DNA of 64,000 bases, taken from the NCBI GenBank assembly GCA_026391355.1, contig JAPLDH010000046.1, positions 1-64,000 on the forward strand, read 5' to 3'. The stretch is from Bacteroidota bacterium. Its GTDB lineage: Bacteria > Bacteroidota > Bacteroidia > Bacteroidales > FEN-979. Shown piece by piece: positions 7,825-16,266 of this stretch. Positions within the stretch are counted from its first letter, which is position 1, and each line of letters starts with the position of its first letter. A program made the position numbers and the translations under genes. A model generated the notes under the pieces. It saw only the letters and a list, made by a program, of their open reading frames with translations, searched no databases and had not been told where the DNA came from.

Positions 7825-8028
7825 ATGAAAAACAATATGGGTTTAATAGACAAGGGGATAAGGATTCTGATTGCTGCACTGGTAATCGTCCTCTATTTTA
7901 CAAATGTAATTTCCGGAATACTCGCTATAATATTATTGATCTTCGCTGGTATCTTTATCCTGACCAGCTTCTTGAGTTTCTGCCCATTATATCTTCCTTT
8001 TGGAATCAACACCCGAAGCAAAAAATAG
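7825..8028 (+). CDS. DUF2892 / YgaP-like transmembrane protein
   Basis: 67 residues: MGLIDKGIRILIAALVIVLYF then a second helix and FLSFCPLYLPFGINT, the usual form of DUF2892 proteins (inner-membrane YgaP C-terminal type). These are often fused to rhodanese domains or placed with thioredoxin genes. Ends 5 bp before the convergent acr3 stop. Confidence 0.82.
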   Translation: MKNNMGLIDKGIRILIAALVIVLYFTNVISGILAIILLIFAGIFILTSFLSFCPLYLPFGINTRSKK

Positions 8029-8033
8029 AGAAA

Positions 8034-9077
8034 TCAAGAATTTGCAAAATACTTCACCTTAATTCTCAGGGCTACATTGACAAGGCCTATCAGTACAGGT
8101 ACCTCAACCAATGGTCCGATCACTGCTGCAAAGGCTTCCCCTGAATTAATGCCAAAAACTGCAATTGCAACCGCTATTGCCAGTTCGAAATTATTGCTGG
8201 CAGCCGTGAAAGAAAGGGTGGCCGATTGTTCGTAGGTGGCCCCTACCCTTTTGCTCATATAGAATGAGACCAGGAACATGATCACAAAATAAATGCTTAA
8301 TGGAATGGCAATCCGGATCACATCCAACGGGATCTTTACAATATATTCTCCTTTCAGTGAAAACATCACCAGGATTGTAAAGAGCAGTGCAATCAATGTA
8401 AGCGGACTGATCTTCGGAACAAATTTAGTGTGATACCACACTTTGCTTTTCACCCTGATGAGGATAAAACGGGTGAGAAATCCTGCCAGGAAAGGGATCC
8501 CGAGGTAAATAAATACACTTTTGGCGATCTGTTTTATAGTTATGGCTTCAACCGCACTGTTGGTAGGCAGACCAAACCATGCCGGGAATACTGCTATGAA
8601 CAGATAGGCATAAACGGAAAACAGCAATACCTGGAAGATGGAGTTGAAGGCCACAAGCCCGGCGCAATATTCAGTATCGCCCTTTGCCAGTTCGTTCCAT
8701 ACGATCACCATGGCAATACAGCGGGCCAGTCCGATCAGGATCAAACCATACATATAATCGATGTTGAACTGCAGGAAGATGATGGCCAGCAGGAACATCA
8801 GCACCGGACCGATGATCCAGTTCTGCACAAGCGATAATCCCAGTATCTTCGTGTTTTTAAATACGTCCCCCAGTTCTTCGTATTTGACCTTTGCCAGGGG
8901 CGGATACATCATCACGATCAGTCCGATGGCAATGGGAATGTTTGTCGTTCCCGACGACATTGAATTCCAGAATCCGGCAATACCGGGGAAAAGCCATCCC
9001 CAAAATACTCCAATGGCCATCGCCAGGAAAATCCATAATGTGAGATAGCGGTCCAGAAATTTTAGTTTTGTCTTCAC
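8034..9077 (-). CDS. acr3: ACR3-family arsenite efflux permease
   Basis: 347 residues, about ten membrane helices. The ACR3 signature is clear: [25 protein letters not shown] containing the conserved Cys, [11 protein letters not shown], and [18 protein letters not shown] near the end. It exports As(III), possibly Sb(III), across the inner membrane using the proton gradient. It follows the arsR gene after 68 bp and is the last gene of the minus-strand arsenic island. The spacer ahead of it holds short repeated TTTGAA(A/G) words. Confidence 0.95.
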   Translation of the reverse strand: MKTKLKFLDRYLTLWIFLAMAIGVFWGWLFPGIAGFWNSMSSGTTNIPIAIGLIVMMYPPLAKVKYEELGDVFKNTKILGLSLVQNWIIGPVLMFLLAIIFLQFNIDYMYGLILIGLARCIAMVIVWNELAKGDTEYCAGLVAFNSIFQVLLFSVYAYLFIAVFPAWFGLPTNSAVEAITIKQIAKSVFIYLGIPFLAGFLTRFILIRVKSKVWYHTKFVPKISPLTLIALLFTILVMFSLKGEYIVKIPLDVIRIAIPLSIYFVIMFLVSFYMSKRVGATYEQSATLSFTAASNNFELAIAVAIAVFGINSGEAFAAVIGPLVEVPVLIGLVNVALRIKVKYFANS

Positions 9078-9083
9078 GGTATC

Positions 9084-9136
9084 AGATTTGAAAATTTGAC
9101 ATTTTGAAGATTTGAAGATGAGTGGATTTGAAAATT
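9084..9136. repeat. Short tandem words (ATTTGAAAATTTGA type)
   Basis: The spacer between arsR and acr3 is built of repeated ATTTGAAAA / TTTGAAGA words. A shorter copy is at 17695-17714. Similar but differently worded spacers recur through the window. Confidence 0.5.
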
Positions 9137-9145
9137 CTTATAGAT

Positions 9146-9481
9146 TTATCCGCATTGATAATCATTATCTACATTGATCTTTTTTATAAAACAGTTGGCT
9201 GCCTTTTCAAATTCTTTGATCTTTTCCGGATTCAGGCAATAATTAACCTTTACCCCGTCCACATGTCCCTGGATCAAGCCTGCATTTTTCAATTCTTTCA
9301 AATGTTGGTTAACGGTGGTTCGGCTCAAGGGTAATTCATCAGAGATGTCTCCTGTGATACAAACCTTGGCTTCAGCAAGGTATTGTAAAATTGCCAGTCT
9401 TGCCGGATGAGCCAGGGCTTTGAATAAGACTGCAGTCGAATTTAATTTTGGATCAAAAAGACCCGTTTTTGCGTATGCCAT
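9146..9481 (-). CDS. arsR: ArsR-family metalloregulator
   Basis: 111 residues, winged helix. FKALAHPARLAILQYLAEAK begins the DNA-binding region; the recognition helix is in LSRTTVNQHLKELKNAGLI. Cys residues at 41, 82, 97 and 110 are candidates for As(III) binding; C41 lies in the KVCITGD segment just before the helix-turn-helix and C82 in the wing (NYCLN). Precedes acr3, so it probably represses that gene and itself. A -7 element lies 13 bp upstream. Confidence 0.93.
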   Translation of the reverse strand: MAYAKTGLFDPKLNSTAVLFKALAHPARLAILQYLAEAKVCITGDISDELPLSRTTVNQHLKELKNAGLIQGHVDGVKVNYCLNPEKIKEFEKAANCFIKKINVDNDYQCG

Positions 9482-9494
9482 ATTCTTTTTTTTA

Positions 9495-9502
9495 CAAAGA
9501 TA
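9495..9502 (-). promoter_or_regulatory. -7 element upstream of arsR
   Basis: TATCTTTG on the minus strand, between the ABC ATPase gene end and the arsR start. It suggests that arsR-acr3 can be transcribed on its own. Confidence 0.5.
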
Positions 9503-9519
9503 ATTTTAGAATCAATAAC

Positions 9520-10197
9520 TTAAAAACCGGTTGTCACAATCTTACCATCATTCAAGTGTAATTTCATTGTACCATATTCTGCTGCAATCGGGCTATGTGT
9601 TACCATAATGATGGTAATTTTATTTTCCTGGTTGATTTTCTTCATGAATTCCAATATTTCAAGAGATAATGTTGGGTCAAGATTCCCAGTTGGTTCGTCG
9701 GCCATGATGATCTGAGGATTGTGGATGATCGACCGGGCGATTGCAACCCTTTGCTGTTGCCCGGCAGATAGTTCCCGGGGAAGATGTTCCATCCTGTCAG
9801 ATAACCCTATATAATCAAGAATTTCACCGGCACGTTTAAACTGCTCCTTTCCTGGTATTTTTTCAAGTGCCAATGGAATCATCACATTCTGGATAGTTGT
9901 AAGATAAGGGATCAATGCAAAACTCTGAAGAATATAGCCGACCGATTTTTTACGAATATCGGTAAGGTGACAATCGTTGATGTTGTCAATTCTTTTTCCA
10001 TCGAAAATAATGTTTCCTGATGTTAGCCTGATCAAACCAAAGAGTGCCAGCAACAGAGTACTCTTTCCTGATCCTGACGGACCAGTCACCGTGACAAAAT
10101 CACCCTTATTAACGCTGAATGACACATGATCGAGTGCGTTGATCAACCCACCCTTATGATGATATTGTTTTACGATATTTTCTCCTTGTAAAATCAT
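9520..10197 (-). CDS. ABC transporter ATP-binding protein (MacB/LolD type)
   Basis: 225 residues with Walker A GPSGSGKSTL, Q-loop YILQSFALIPYLTTIQN, signature LSAGQQQRVAIAR, Walker B IIMADEPTGNLDP and the H-loop VTHSP. Typical of the LolD/MacB/FtsE-like class. It pairs with the FtsX-type permease immediately upstream (3 bp gap). Embedded in the arsenic operon, it may move a thiol or metalloid conjugate, or act in envelope stress; the substrate is not readable. Confidence 0.92.
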   Translation of the reverse strand: MILQGENIVKQYHHKGGLINALDHVSFSVNKGDFVTVTGPSGSGKSTLLLALFGLIRLTSGNIIFDGKRIDNINDCHLTDIRKKSVGYILQSFALIPYLTTIQNVMIPLALEKIPGKEQFKRAGEILDYIGLSDRMEHLPRELSAGQQQRVAIARSIIHNPQIIMADEPTGNLDPTLSLEILEFMKKINQENKITIIMVTHSPIAAEYGTMKLHLNDGKIVTTGF

Positions 10198-10200
10198 CGT

Positions 10201-11421
10201 TCAATCCTCCTGTAAGTTAGTATGAGGGTCAAATTTAGCAGCCAGATATGTTGGGAACAATGAACCTGCCAATGAAATGGCTACGGATAACAGGATCGAC
10301 CATAAGAGGTAAATATAGACCGGTTTTACAATAATACCGGCAAGATAGGGGCCTAAAATAACACCAGCCAGTGTTCCTAACAGATAGCCGAGGATTCCCC
10401 CTGCAACTCCAAGAACCAGCGCTTTTAAAATAAACATCATATAAATTGTTGAACGTTCCGCTCCCATCATTCTTAAGATACCAATTTCCCGTTTCCGCTC
10501 ATTGACATTCGCCCAGATGTAGTTACCAATCGATATCCCGCCAACGAAAAAGATGATGATCAGCATAACCAAAGTAACTCTCTTCATCAACTGATTGGTC
10601 TCAATTTGTGTTGAAACGATTTGGCCAATGGTCGTAACCCGGGTATCGGGAAGGATATTGCGCAATTTTCCCAGCAGTCCCTCTGAAATGGCATTGCAAC
10701 AACCCATGATCTCAATGGCAGATACCTGGTTTTCGATCCCCAAAAGTTGCTGTACATCCCGCAGGTTTGCGAAAATACGGTCATCATCGACCGTTCCGGT
10801 CTCCGGAAGTATTTTTACTACTTTGAAATCTTTTCCCATTATGTCAACAGATCTACCTGCAGTAAGATGTAAAAGTTTCGCAACCTGGGAACCCGCAATA
10901 CAATCCTTGGTATTCAATGTATCGAAGGCTTTGCGTTTTAGCTTTTCATCTTCAAAACCGTGCGATTTGGTCGTTGATTGGTTTGGTGCACAGGCTGTCT
11001 TTAACTCTGCGCCTAATAATCCTGATGACTGCCACAAAGGTTTGGATGCGATTTCGCTCTTTGGAAGTATCCCGGTAAGAACGACGGACTGACCACCCAC
11101 TTTAACCCTGCGGGTCAGTTTTGGAGACATGTTATCCACACCGGCAATTGTGGAAGTAAGGATCCGTTCCACATAATCCATCGGTAAGGTAGGAGCATCA
11201 ATATCGGAAGTATAATAGTTATCTATGCTTGCTCCTTGAGGTAAGACAAGAATATTGGCACCAAGATTATCAAGATTTCTGGCAACATTCTGTTCGGAAA
11301 CAACAGAAACACTTTGAATGGCCACAATTACAGCAATACCCAGGGTAATGGCCAATAATCCGGTAATCAACTGTGACTTCCGTTTCCATAATTCTATCAG
11401 GACAAGTTTTGAAATTGTCAT
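10201..11421 (-). CDS. ABC transporter permease, FtsX/MacB type
   Basis: 406 residues: an N-terminal helix (about 20-40), a large periplasmic MacB_PCD-like domain and three C-terminal helices with the NERKREIGILRMMGAERSTIYMMF motif of FtsX-type permeases. The periplasmic domain contains unusual cysteines (KTACAPNQ, TKDCIAGS and adjacent MGCCNAI), which would suit a thiol or metal ligand. Gap of 3 bp to the ATPase gene and 29 bp from the Cys-tail thioredoxin-fold gene upstream. Confidence 0.88.
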   Translation of the reverse strand: MTISKLVLIELWKRKSQLITGLLAITLGIAVIVAIQSVSVVSEQNVARNLDNLGANILVLPQGASIDNYYTSDIDAPTLPMDYVERILTSTIAGVDNMSPKLTRRVKVGGQSVVLTGILPKSEIASKPLWQSSGLLGAELKTACAPNQSTTKSHGFEDEKLKRKAFDTLNTKDCIAGSQVAKLLHLTAGRSVDIMGKDFKVVKILPETGTVDDDRIFANLRDVQQLLGIENQVSAIEIMGCCNAISEGLLGKLRNILPDTRVTTIGQIVSTQIETNQLMKRVTLVMLIIIFFVGGISIGNYIWANVNERKREIGILRMMGAERSTIYMMFILKALVLGVAGGILGYLLGTLAGVILGPYLAGIIVKPVYIYLLWSILLSVAISLAGSLFPTYLAAKFDPHTNLQED

Positions 11422-11450
11422 CGTCAGAGAGTTAAGAATTAAGAGTAATC

Positions 11451-12194
11451 CTATTTACAACCGCTTTTTGATGCTCCACCGGGACAGCAACCTCCTGCCG
11501 GCGCTTTCTTTGCTGTGCTCACAAGGGTATTCACATCTGTCAGGCCAGTATATGTTCCGGCAACTTGTCCCGCCTTATTGATTACATAGGTTACAGGCTC
11601 CTTAGCGGTCAGGTCGCATTTCAGGGTTTGTAATAATTTTGTCTCTTTTTTATCATCCAATGCAACCATCACCGTCACACTTTTATTATCCATTTTGTTG
11701 CAAGCCACGGCACAATTGTCCATAATACTTTTCTTTGAAGTCATGGACTCATTGTAAACTACGACATAAACTGATTTTCCATCTGCCAGCGCTTTGATTA
11801 ATTCAGAGGTTTTGGGTGAAGGAATCAGTTCTATTACCTTCTCATCTGTAGCATCTTTCAAAACAAGACCACCGGCAGTTGTTCCATTCTTATCCAAAAC
11901 AAGGATCAAGGGTAATGGAGCTCCGGTCAGACGATATTTTGTAACCAATGCACTATTGGCGGCATCTGAAGTATTCATTTTTATAACCACAGAAGAAGCT
12001 TTGAGGCCTTTCTTAGCATCATTGGCAATTGTAAATGCTTTGTCTGCATCAGCGCCAGTGGCATTGTAAGCAACAAGAAAGACAGCTTTGCCGGATTTGG
12101 TAGCTTTCTCTATTTCTGCAAAGGTCTGCGCATTAACCCGGACTAATCCTGTAAACAGAAGAAACAGGAAGATGATGGTTTGAATTTTTTTCAT
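11451..12194 (-). CDS. Secreted double thioredoxin-fold-like protein with Cys-rich tail
   Basis: 247 residues from the ATG at 12194 (MKKIQTIIFLFLLF), where a normal signal peptide begins; an upstream in-frame Met is unlikely because it would run through the promoter. Two similar segments follow, each with the thioredoxin-like pattern of a strand (AVFLVAYN, SVYVVVYN), helix and a PLILVLDKNG or PVTYVINKAG strand turn, but neither has a CxxC active site. The C-terminus is AGGCCPGGASKSGCK, a probable metal(loid)-binding tail. Leads the ABC-arsR-acr3 group behind a palindromic promoter. Function unknown. Confidence 0.6.
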   Translation of the reverse strand: MKKIQTIIFLFLLFTGLVRVNAQTFAEIEKATKSGKAVFLVAYNATGADADKAFTIANDAKKGLKASSVVIKMNTSDAANSALVTKYRLTGAPLPLILVLDKNGTTAGGLVLKDATDEKVIELIPSPKTSELIKALADGKSVYVVVYNESMTSKKSIMDNCAVACNKMDNKSVTVMVALDDKKETKLLQTLKCDLTAKEPVTYVINKAGQVAGTYTGLTDVNTLVSTAKKAPAGGCCPGGASKSGCK

Positions 12195-12212
12195 AGTTGT
12201 TGAATTTTTAGT

Positions 12213-12259
12213 ATAACGCAAATATACGTTATATTTTAAAATGACGTAATAATACGTCA
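12213..12259 (-). promoter_or_regulatory. Promoter with two ACGT-type inverted repeats
   Basis: On the minus strand the -7 element TATATTTG (12219-12226) lies exactly inside an inverted repeat ATAACG/CGTTAT (12213-12218 and 12227-12232). A second dyad, TGACGTA-N4-TACGTCA (12242-12259), lies just upstream. Such dyads fit an ArsR-type repressor. This would let the distal half of the arsenic island be induced separately. Confidence 0.6.
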
Positions 12260-12265
12260 AACATT

Positions 12266-13234
12266 TTAATTAATCTTTTTCATCGAGTTTCTTCCTGCTC
12301 TCAGAGCGATAAAATCTATCTTTTTTGTCAGTCTCAGGGAAACGGCATAGCCGAATGACATCTGTATGCTATTATAGTATTTGTAGATGGGTACATCAGC
12401 GTATGCAGATATATACCAATTGTGTTTAAAAGCATATGTCAGTTGTGGGGTGAAGAAGATCACATGATACCCTGAAGCGTCTATGATTTCATTATTCTCC
12501 CGGGTGGATTTGGCCCTGTTTTCATAGCGTAACTGAAGGTCTATGCCAACCCTTTTCCATACCTGGTAATTGAAGTACAATGCTCCGATCCATTGGTCCC
12601 CGTACTTGTAATAGAAGTTATCCGATTCGATCAGTTGTGAATATTCATAAGAAGAAAATCCTGCCAGAGCAATTTTCCCAATGCCTTTTGAAACAAAAAT
12701 AGTTGCAATGTACCCGTATCCTCCTGAAGATGGTTGGACTGAGATGGGCAACTGAACATTATCCACTTCCTGGTCAAACACTCCGACCGGAAACTTTACT
12801 CCTATGGTTGGGGAAATGGAAAGGCGCAACCTTGAATTGCTGTATGCGTTGAATTTAAGATATAATGCTGCATCACCCAAACCATGACCACTGTAAGAAT
12901 CAATGCCAGGGTTTTTGAGTGTTTTATTAAAAAAATAGCCCAAATCGGTAAGGACAGTAAGCCAATTGGTCACTCCATAACCGATTTGCAGTTCGGTGTA
13001 ATTACTGTAAGCTGCCTCCCGGAACGGCAATTCTCTGAAAGGGCCATCCTTTAAATAATATGAGCCGGAATGGCTGTATCTGTATGCCAGCGAAGTGGTT
13101 AAAACCCTGGATGGAAGGGCGGGTTGCTCAGCGTCACTGATGAACGGATTCCCGGAAGTGCAACATTGTGCCCGTGCTCCGGAACCATTGATCAGGAAGA
13201 AAATCAGTAATAAAAGCCCTGTATAACGAGCCAT
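12266..13234 (-). CDS. Outer-membrane beta-barrel protein, transporter-like
   Basis: 322 residues with a signal peptide ending at GARAQ. The mature N-terminus begins CCTSGNPFISD, then a long series of amphipathic strands (LTTSLAYRYSHSGSYY, LQIGYGVTNWLTVLTDLGYFF, LRLSISPTIGVKFPVG, AYADVPIYKYYNSIQMSFGYAVSLRL). It is likely a pore or passive transporter. It follows the small lipoprotein by 8 bp in the arsenic operon, so it may supply outer-membrane passage or metal contact through the Cys pair. Confidence 0.65.
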   Translation of the reverse strand: MARYTGLLLLIFFLINGSGARAQCCTSGNPFISDAEQPALPSRVLTTSLAYRYSHSGSYYLKDGPFRELPFREAAYSNYTELQIGYGVTNWLTVLTDLGYFFNKTLKNPGIDSYSGHGLGDAALYLKFNAYSNSRLRLSISPTIGVKFPVGVFDQEVDNVQLPISVQPSSGGYGYIATIFVSKGIGKIALAGFSSYEYSQLIESDNFYYKYGDQWIGALYFNYQVWKRVGIDLQLRYENRAKSTRENNEIIDASGYHVIFFTPQLTYAFKHNWYISAYADVPIYKYYNSIQMSFGYAVSLRLTKKIDFIALRAGRNSMKKIN

Positions 13235-13242
13235 AATTTCAA

Positions 13243-13599
13243 CTATTTATTTTCTGATGGATAGGGATAGACTCGTATCATGATCGTATCGGATACTTCT
13301 CCGGTTTCATTGAAAACCCTGCAGGTAATTGTATTATGTCCGGCACAGCTTGTACAGGCATTATATTGTACAACCTTTCCGTTCCCCAATATCCTCCCGT
13401 GATTGGCCACCCACCCATATTGTAAGTTTTCCCCGGTAGCTTCCACCGAAATCTCGGTTATTTCATATGCCTTAACCGGATTGATTGAGGCCGAGAGACT
13501 CACTATTTTTATACTCTCAGAAAGAGTGGGATCACTCTTTTTTGAACAGGCCCATAGGCTGAATGTTACAAATGCAAAAACAATGTATCTACTTTTCAT
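13243..13599 (-). CDS. Small lipoprotein with Ig/PKD-like domain
   Basis: 118 residues. A lipobox (SLWAC, Cys at 18) is followed by a beta-sandwich domain resembling PKD/Ig folds (YEITEISVEATGENLQYGWVANHGRILG) with an internal CTSC pair (NACTSCAGHNTITCRVF). Outer-membrane lipoprotein by prediction. Tightly packed between the thioredoxin-like and barrel genes; it may be a periplasmic partner of the barrel. The CTSC may be redox active or structural. Confidence 0.6.
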   Translation of the reverse strand: MKSRYIVFAFVTFSLWACSKKSDPTLSESIKIVSLSASINPVKAYEITEISVEATGENLQYGWVANHGRILGNGKVVQYNACTSCAGHNTITCRVFNETGEVSDTIMIRVYPYPSENK

Positions 13600-13608
13600 G
13601 GGAGTGTG

Positions 13609-14106
13609 TTAAAAACTAATTTTTTGAAATTCCTTGTTCAAATCATCAAAAGAAAAATAACCTGTATGCCGGAATACTTCCTTACCCGAAGCATTTAGTA
13701 ACACCTGAGTTGGAATGGCAGCAATTCCAAAGTATTTCATCATATCCTGGTTTTCAGGAAGAAGAATATTAAGAAATTTCACATTCACTTTTTGAGGATA
13801 GTTTTCTTTGACCTCCTTCATTACTACTTCCATTTTCCTGCAGGAAATACATCCTTTTGCCCCAAACTCCAGAAAAGTAGTTGCAAATCCTTCCCCGTTT
13901 TTCTGATAATTGAATGCAGAATCAACGATCTGTGCAATACTTTTTTTAATTCCTATGCCGGCTTGCTCTTTCATCTTTTTGGAAACAAAGCTATTCATGC
14001 TACCTCTGAAAACAATAAGCAATACGAAAAAAAGAACAGCCAGAACAATGAAGGTGATGTTCAGAATCTGTTTAAATCGAAATGTATTGTTATTTGATGA
14101 ATTCAT
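13609..14106 (-). CDS. Membrane-tethered thioredoxin-like protein (CISC)
   Basis: 165 residues from the ATG at 14106 (MNSSNNNTF), which overlaps the upstream ArsF-like gene by 17 bp. One membrane helix (about 15-33), then a periplasmic thioredoxin fold with FGAKGCISCRKMEVVM (C86-x-x-C89) and the cis-Pro strand FGIAAIPTQVLL. Similar to thioredoxins that accept electrons from CcdA/DsbD-type membrane proteins. ArsG in the same operon is CcdA-like, so electrons for periplasmic disulfide or arsenical reduction could flow through this pair (inference). Confidence 0.75.
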   Translation of the reverse strand: MNSSNNNTFRFKQILNITFIVLAVLFFVLLIVFRGSMNSFVSKKMKEQAGIGIKKSIAQIVDSAFNYQKNGEGFATTFLEFGAKGCISCRKMEVVMKEVKENYPQKVNVKFLNILLPENQDMMKYFGIAAIPTQVLLNASGKEVFRHTGYFSFDDLNKEFQKISF

Positions 14107-14497
14107 TGATCTTGGCTGTGAGCTCTTTTTCAAATCTTCCGGTATCGTTTGACTTGGCAAAGTCACTAAGAATGGAGGATACATCAATTGACGTCACCTT
14201 TTTTCTTTTAGTTTTTTCAATTATAAGGGTTTGCGATTGAGCATTGTACTTTTTGATCAGTTCATTGTTTGTAGTGTCGCTAAGTTTAACTTGCCTGAAT
14301 TTCACACATCCATCGGCCCAGTTTTTCTCAATGATCTCTTTGACTTTTGCTTCAAGCGTATTACATGCCCTGCCTTTGCAGCATGCCAAATTTGCTTTGA
14401 AATACAGAACTTCAACTCCGCTCTTCTTTTGCTGGGCAAAGGTTGTTGCTGTTCCAGCTATTATAGCCAGTAACAGGATAATAAGACTCTTTTTCAT
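14090..14497 (-). CDS. Second ArsF-like protein
   Basis: 135 residues with a signal peptide (to about 21, TTFAQ). The body resembles the ArsF protein at 17712: VEVLYFKANLACCKGRACNTLEAKVKE against IEVFYFHFTRRCMTCQNLEKTAKK, then a strand-turn (QTLIIE/QTLLVT) and a C-terminal helix. Cysteines at 39, 40 and 45 replace the CMTC of the first copy. ArsF proteins are described as partners of ArsE in reducing nitro-organoarsenicals. This is a diverged paralog with a different Cys pattern, so a different substrate is possible. Confidence 0.65.
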   Translation of the reverse strand: MKKSLIILLLAIIAGTATTFAQQKKSGVEVLYFKANLACCKGRACNTLEAKVKEIIEKNWADGCVKFRQVKLSDTTNNELIKKYNAQSQTLIIEKTKRKKVTSIDVSSILSDFAKSNDTGRFEKELTAKINEFIK

Positions 14498-14555
14498 ATC
14501 ACATGTTTTTTATGGTGGTTTTTTAATAACTTGTCTGCTTGTTTACAGATATCAT

Positions 14556-15011
14556 CTATTGGTCGCTACCGCAGCTACAACCACAAAACGATTTTCCGGA
14601 ATAGGAATCCGGATTGATGCTTCCAATCATTCTTACTATCTCAGTTGCGATTTCATCTATCATTTGAAGATGTTCTTTATTCAGATCTTTATTCCTGACG
14701 ATTTTTTTGTTAAGTGCATTTTCATTCCCTATGATTTTCGAAACATCAATAAAACCGGAGATCTTACCGCTATACTTTTCAGTGCTTCTTTTAGCGCAAA
14801 GTTTATCGCAGCCGTCAACCGATATTGTCGGAAACACTTTTGCAAAATTTCGTTCTTCTTTGCCGCCCGCAAGATATAGTGGCAGACAGAGTGTTACAGT
14901 TTCAACCAGTTTTAATTCCTCAAGAACTTTTCTCGTTGCGAGCCTTGAAATAGTTCCGCCGAGACATTCCTCGCCGCTGCATGATACTACGCCTACTTTC
15001 AATTCAGACAT
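14556..15011 (-). CDS. DGC-domain putative zinc-binding protein with Cys-rich tail
   Basis: 151 residues. The DGC fold is recognised by VSCSGEECLGG near the start, a LCLPLYLAGG strand and the VDGCDKLCAKR motif. The C-terminus adds FCGCSCGSDQ. Third DGC protein in a row, 12 bp after the second. The family is annotated as putative zinc-binding and often lies beside arsenic or Hdr genes; biochemistry is unknown to me. The many Cys suggest metal or metalloid coordination. Confidence 0.75.
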   Translation of the reverse strand: MSELKVGVVSCSGEECLGGTISRLATRKVLEELKLVETVTLCLPLYLAGGKEERNFAKVFPTISVDGCDKLCAKRSTEKYSGKISGFIDVSKIIGNENALNKKIVRNKDLNKEHLQMIDEIATEIVRMIGSINPDSYSGKSFCGCSCGSDQ

Positions 15012-15023
15012 GAATACTCCTCC

Positions 15024-15416
15024 TTAATTAATTTCATTTATTTTTTTCGCGATCTTCTCAGCGATTTCACTCATTACGGCTTCGCTGTCAGCATTAAGTT
15101 GTGTTGGTGAACCAAACTTTTTTCCTTTATGTTCCTTCACCGTGTCCAGGACTTTCATTTCTTCTACTACTATTCCACCAGCTATTGAGACATTTTTTGA
15201 GGCGCACATTTTTGGGCAACCGTCAACGGTAATGCAATCAAAGCCTTCGATTTTAACCTTAACTTCTTTATCACCGGTTACTATGTAAGCGAGGCAAACA
15301 GTTTCTGATTTTTCCGGACATAATTCAAAAACTGTTTTCAAAACTGCTTCTCTTGCCATTAGTCCATATACCTTACCAATGCCACTGCAGGGAACAACTT
15401 TCACTTTTTTATCCAT
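15024..15416 (-). CDS. DGC-domain putative zinc-binding protein
   Basis: 130 residues: VVPCSGIGKVYGLMAREA, VCLAYIVTGDKEVK and VDGCPKMCASKNVSIAGG mark the DGC domain; a helical C-terminus follows. The first motif has a single Cys where the GcvH-fused copy has two. Overlaps the DGC-lipoyl gene by 8 bp. Probably forms a complex with the other two DGC proteins (inference from stacking). Confidence 0.75.
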   Translation of the reverse strand: MDKKVKVVPCSGIGKVYGLMAREAVLKTVFELCPEKSETVCLAYIVTGDKEVKVKIEGFDCITVDGCPKMCASKNVSIAGGIVVEEMKVLDTVKEHKGKKFGSPTQLNADSEAVMSEIAEKIAKKINEIN

Positions 15417-16266
15417 TTACGTCCTTCACCTTATTTTTCACTATTTCAAAATATTTATCGAAACCGATTAAGAGTTCTTTATCGCTCTCAAAATCGGTCA
15501 GTTCAAGCTCTGCAATCCAACCCGATTCATACGGGTTTTCATTGATGAGTTCCGGCTGTTGTACAATCGTTTCATTGATGGAAATGACCTTACCGCTTAC
15601 AGGTGAAATTAATTCAAAGACGGACTTTGATGATTCGATCTCTCCAACTTCCCCGAATTGGTCAATTTCCGCACCTATTTCGGGTGGTGTAAAATATAAA
15701 ATATCGGAAAGGTTTTGTTGAACGAAATCGGTAACGCCTATTCTGGCCCGGTTTCCAATTACATAAACCCAGCAGTCATTTTCATTAAACCAGACCTCCT
15801 GATTTTTTGGTACTCTGAAAATGAATTTGCCATTCTGATAGGTTTCATATTCGAATTTAACTAAGAAGCTTGTCTCAACAGAAGACTGCGTAACCTTAAC
15901 TTCGGTATTGTTCAGCCCGTTCTGGATGATTTCAATAAGAGCATTTTCATTCTCCAGAAGCCTGAGATTACTCCCTAATTCAATTTTATGTTTTTTTGCT
16001 TCTTCAGTTATCGTTACCTGCCTGGAAATTTTCAAGTTTTTTTCCGCAGAAAGCTTACTCGCGCATCGGGTCTGGCAGCCATCTATAACTAAAAGAGGAT
16101 GTTTGCCGGCGATTTTATTATATTTTGCTTCAGCAACTCTGTAATACACAGGGCAAATAATTTCATTTTTAGGGTTCTCGCATAATTTTATCGCTATTTC
16201 CCTTGAAATTACACCAGCGCATTTATCCAATCCATTACATGGGAGGATGGCATAATTTTCAACCAT
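15409..16266 (-). CDS. DGC domain fused to GcvH-like lipoyl domain
   Basis: 285 residues in two parts. Residues 1 to about 120 are a DGC domain (LPCNGLDKCAGVISREIA, VIDGCQTRCASK). Residues from about 155 are a complete glycine-cleavage H-like lipoyl domain: VWFNENDCWVYVIGNRARIG, IGAEIDQFGEVGEIESSK with the predicted lipoylated Lys214, SPVSGKVISIN and NPYESGWIAELEL. No other glycine-cleavage gene is nearby. The architecture recalls LbpA-type lipoate carriers working with Hdr-like complexes. It overlaps the ferredoxin and the second DGC gene by 8 bp each. Proposed: a dithiol carrier or transfer protein in an arsenic- or sulfur-linked redox system. Confidence 0.8.
   Translation of the reverse strand: MVENYAILPCNGLDKCAGVISREIAIKLCENPKNEIICPVYYRVAEAKYNKIAGKHPLLVIDGCQTRCASKLSAEKNLKISRQVTITEEAKKHKIELGSNLRLLENENALIEIIQNGLNNTEVKVTQSSVETSFLVKFEYETYQNGKFIFRVPKNQEVWFNENDCWVYVIGNRARIGVTDFVQQNLSDILYFTPPEIGAEIDQFGEVGEIESSKSVFELISPVSGKVISINETIVQQPELINENPYESGWIAELELTDFESDKELLIGFDKYFEIVKNKVKDVNG

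Noticed and set aside
8430-8837. 135-codon plus-strand frame inside acr3
   Set aside because: Antisense to a clear ACR3 permease; no homology features.
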